DNA of 7,608 bases from positions 2,941-10,548 of the forward strand of contig DBVK01000002.1 in NCBI GenBank assembly GCA_002308135.1. Reading direction: 5' to 3'. Under the pieces are notes generated by a model. That model was not told the DNA's origin. It was given only the letters and a program-made list of their open reading frames with translations, and searched no databases. This document shows positions 5,900-7,608 of the stretch, piece after piece (within the stretch, counting starts at the first letter, position 1; each line of letters opens with the position of its first letter). Origin of the DNA: Bacteroidales bacterium UBA1266. GTDB taxonomy: Bacteria > Bacteroidota > Bacteroidia > Bacteroidales > WCHB1-69. Position numbers and translations under genes: made by a program.

Positions 5900-7276
5900 A
5901 TGCAGCATAAAGAGTCCGAGAAACAGCAGGAGCGGTTCACCCTGATGACAGAAGCGCCTATCCGCAAACTGGTGCTGAAAATGGCTGTGCCGAGCATCAT
6001 CAGCATGGTGGTGACAGCGGCATACAATATCGCTGACGCGGCGTTTGTCGGTCACCTGAGCACGGAAGCCACCGCGGGGGTCGGCATTTCCTTCGCCTAC
6101 ATGACCTTTGTGCAAGCCTTCGGCTTTTTCTGCGGTCACGGCTCGGGCAATTTCATAGCCAGGGCATTGGGAGCCCGGCATCCGGAGCATGCCGGGAAAA
6201 TGGCGGCCACCGGATTCTGCACCTCCTTCCTTTTCGGTTTGGCGGGAGGCATTGTGGGGCTCTGCTTCCTCCCCCAGCTCACACAGCTGCTGGGAACCAC
6301 GCCGGATATCAGTTCCTATGCCCAGTCATACCTTACCTACATTCTGATTGCCACGCCTTTCATGATGTCCTGCCTGACCATGAACAACCAACTCCGCCTG
6401 CAGGGCAGCGCCCATTTCGCCATGATAGGGCTGGCGTCGGGAGCCATTTTGAACATACTGCTGGATCCTTTGTTCATTTATGTGTTCGGATGGGGCGTTT
6501 CCGGCGCCTCCGCAGCCACGCTGTGCAGCCAGCTTTTCTCCTGGATACTGCTGTTCCAAGGGACAAAGCGGGATGGCAATGTGCACATACGGCTGCGGAA
6601 TTTCACTCCAAATTGGTTCTATTTCAAGGAAATAACCCGTGGCGGCCTGCCCTCCCTCTGCCGTCAGAGTCTGATTTGCCTGTCCACAATATGCCTGAAT
6701 AGGGCAGCCTCCATCTACGCGGAACCGGGGATGCAAGCCTCCACCATCGCCGCTTTCGCGGTTGTGTCACGCACCATGATGTTCGGTTTCTCCGTCATTT
6801 TAGGCACCGGCCAGGGATTCCAGCCGGTATGCGGCTTCAACTACGGCGCCGGGCGTTTCGGAAGGGTAAGGGAATCCTTCCTCTTCACCTTTCGCGTCTG
6901 CGCTGGGATTATGGTGGTGATGGCTGTGCTGGGATGGGTTTTCGCCCCGCAGCTGATCGCCTTTTTCCGGGACGAGGATCCGGAACTGATTGCCATCGGC
7001 ACCCGGGTGCTGCGCTGGCAATGCGCCGCCTTCCCGCTGATTTCGCTGACCACGGTAACCAACATGCTTTTCCAGACCACCGGGCAAATGGTGACGGCCA
7101 CCCTGCTATCCATGTGCCGCCAGGGCCTGTTTTTCCTTCCCATCCTTTGGATTGCGCCCCGGCTGTTTGGCCTTACCGGACTGGAAGCCACCCAGGCGCT
7201 CGCCGACATACTGACCTTTTTGTTCACCCTGCCTTTCAGCATCAGCGTATCGCGCAAACTGAAGCGGCAACGCTAA
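5900..7276 (+). CDS. MATE-family efflux transporter (MepA-like branch)
   Basis: A 458-residue membrane protein, of normal MATE length, with about twelve hydrophobic segments in two six-helix halves. A charged N-terminal tail leads into LMTEAPIRKLVLKMAVPSII (15-34), the usual entry to helix 1. The first helix contains YNIADAAFVG (42-51), with N43 and D46 at positions conserved in the family. The second half carries GQGFQPVCGFNYGAG (304-318), typical of MepA/DinF-like members. Such proteins export cationic drugs, dyes or metabolites in exchange for H+ or Na+; the substrate cannot be read from sequence. It lies 93 bp after lplA on the same strand. The start overlaps an out-of-frame TGA (TGATG). 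A hairpin and T run at its end suggest termination there. No regulator gene adjoins it. Confidence 0.93.
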   Translation: MQHKESEKQQERFTLMTEAPIRKLVLKMAVPSIISMVVTAAYNIADAAFVGHLSTEATAGVGISFAYMTFVQAFGFFCGHGSGNFIARALGARHPEHAGKMAATGFCTSFLFGLAGGIVGLCFLPQLTQLLGTTPDISSYAQSYLTYILIATPFMMSCLTMNNQLRLQGSAHFAMIGLASGAILNILLDPLFIYVFGWGVSGASAATLCSQLFSWILLFQGTKRDGNVHIRLRNFTPNWFYFKEITRGGLPSLCRQSLICLSTICLNRAASIYAEPGMQASTIAAFAVVSRTMMFGFSVILGTGQGFQPVCGFNYGAGRFGRVRESFLFTFRVCAGIMVVMAVLGWVFAPQLIAFFRDEDPELIAIGTRVLRWQCAAFPLISLTTVTNMLFQTTGQMVTATLLSMCRQGLFFLPILWIAPRLFGLTGLEATQALADILTFLFTLPFSISVSRKLKRQR

Positions 7277-7302
7277 AAACTGTTTTTTTGGCGCTGTTTT
7301 TT
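7271..7302 (+). terminator. Probable intrinsic terminator after the MATE gene
   Basis: Bases 7271-7279 (CGCTAAAAA) pair with 7285-7293 (TTTTTGGCG) in a 9-bp stem with one G-U pair and a five-base loop. A T6 run follows at 7297-7302. The MATE stop codon TAA (7274-7276) lies inside the stem. A separate promoter follows at 7334, which fits a transcript boundary here. The stem is AT-rich, so strength is uncertain. Confidence 0.5.
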
Positions 7303-7333
7303 GTAAAACGTATCCGGTTATGCATATTTTTTG

Positions 7334-7341
7334 TACTTTTG
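7334..7341 (+). promoter_or_regulatory. -7 promoter element of the thioredoxin-family gene
   Basis: TACTTTTG matches the Bacteroidota TAnnTTTG -7 element exactly and is the same octamer as the tatA and lplA boxes. It lies 26 bp before the ATG at 7368. The nearest TTTG upstream (7300-7303) is about 30 bp away, too far for the usual 19-21 bp spacing, so no -33 box is assigned. Confidence 0.65.
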
Positions 7342-7367
7342 TAATTGAATTCTAAACTTCCTTTACC

Positions 7368-7608
7368 ATGAAAAAACTTGGTTTTTTAGTAGTGTGCGTA
7401 CTGTTTCTGGCAAATTGCCACGCCCAGGAGATCTATCCGGCCTTCCCTTCCGTCAACCTGAAGACAATGGATGGTAAAAAATTCAACACCAGCGATATAG
7501 ATAATGAAGGAAAGCCTATTATCATCTGTTTTTTCGCCACGTGGTGCAAACCCTGCATGGTGGAACTGAAAACCATTGCGGAGTCCTACGAGGAATGGCA
7601 GGAGGAAT
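7368..7608 (+). CDS. Exported thioredoxin-fold protein, TlpA-like, N-terminal part (cut by right edge)
   Basis: The ATG at 7368 opens 80 codons that run off the right edge. The first 19 residues form a classic signal peptide: KK at 2-3, a hydrophobic core (4-15), then ANCHAQE. Cleavage could be by signal peptidase I after A19, or at C17 as a lipoprotein, though N16 before the Cys is not a standard lipobox residue. The mature part has PSVNLKTMDGKKFNTSDI (27-44), the usual entry of TlpA/AhpC-TSA-like domains, then IIICFFATWCKPC (51-63) with the redox CxxC at C60 and C63. Such proteins reduce or rearrange disulfides, or support cytochrome c maturation, in the periplasm or at the outer envelope. 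The partner and exact role cannot be told from the visible part. It has its own promoter. Confidence 0.9.
   Translation, partial: MKKLGFLVVCVLFLANCHAQEIYPAFPSVNLKTMDGKKFNTSDIDNEGKPIIICFFATWCKPCMVELKTIAESYEEWQEE

Noticed and set aside
4805..6190. Long minus-strand open frame of 461 codons across lplA, the gap and the start of the MATE gene
   Set aside because: It is fully antisense to two well-supported family genes, its translation matches no family I know, and it is explained by the codon use of lplA lacking codons that read as stops on the other strand. It also covers both tatA/lplA promoter boxes.
1..7608. Mobile element, CRISPR array, defence system or biosynthetic cluster
   Set aside because: No transposase, integrase, direct-repeat array, nuclease or toxin-like gene was seen. 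All genes match common housekeeping families with similar base composition.

Overview
The window reads as an ordinary chromosomal stretch from a member of the Bacteroidota, probably the order Bacteroidales. Three intergenic regions carry the Bacteroidota -7 promoter element TAnnTTTG (once as TATTTTTG, three times as TACTTTTG). Leaders are short and A-rich without convincing Shine-Dalgarno sequences, and the genes match typical Bacteroidales housekeeping families. The exact genus cannot be told from the sequence alone. I saw no insertion sequence, phage gene, CRISPR array, tRNA or rRNA, and no stretch over 300 bases lacks a gene.

Layout from left to right. (1) The N-terminal 88 codons of protein-L-isoaspartate O-methyltransferase (pcm), minus strand, run off the left edge. 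(2) A divergent 121-bp intergenic region holds a pcm promoter and a 12-base A tract. (3) A plus-strand Gfo/Idh/MocA-family NAD(P)-dependent sugar-type oxidoreductase meets the next operon tail to tail with a 12-bp overlap. (4) A tightly packed minus-strand operon, in transcription order, is tatA, a YegS/DgkB-type lipid kinase, pyrD (class 1B dihydroorotate dehydrogenase) and an M16 zinc peptidase. Gaps between these genes are between 1 and 13 bp. (5) A 103-bp divergent promoter region carries two identical -7 boxes as a 9-bp inverted repeat, driving tatA leftward and lplA rightward. (6) On the plus strand follow lipoate-protein ligase (lplA), a MATE-family exporter, a probable terminator, a separate promoter, and the start of an exported thioredoxin-fold protein with a WCKPC active site that runs off the right edge.

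The genes do not form one pathway. They cover protein repair (Pcm), Tat export (TatA), lipid phosphorylation, pyrimidine synthesis (PyrD), proteolysis (M16), lipoylation of 2-oxoacid dehydrogenase and glycine-cleavage enzymes (LplA), efflux (MATE) and envelope thiol chemistry (TlpA-like). The more notable points are the back-to-back promoter pair between tatA and lplA, a class 1B PyrD with no adjacent pyrK, and tatA without tatC. I found no credible evidence for a previously undescribed system here.
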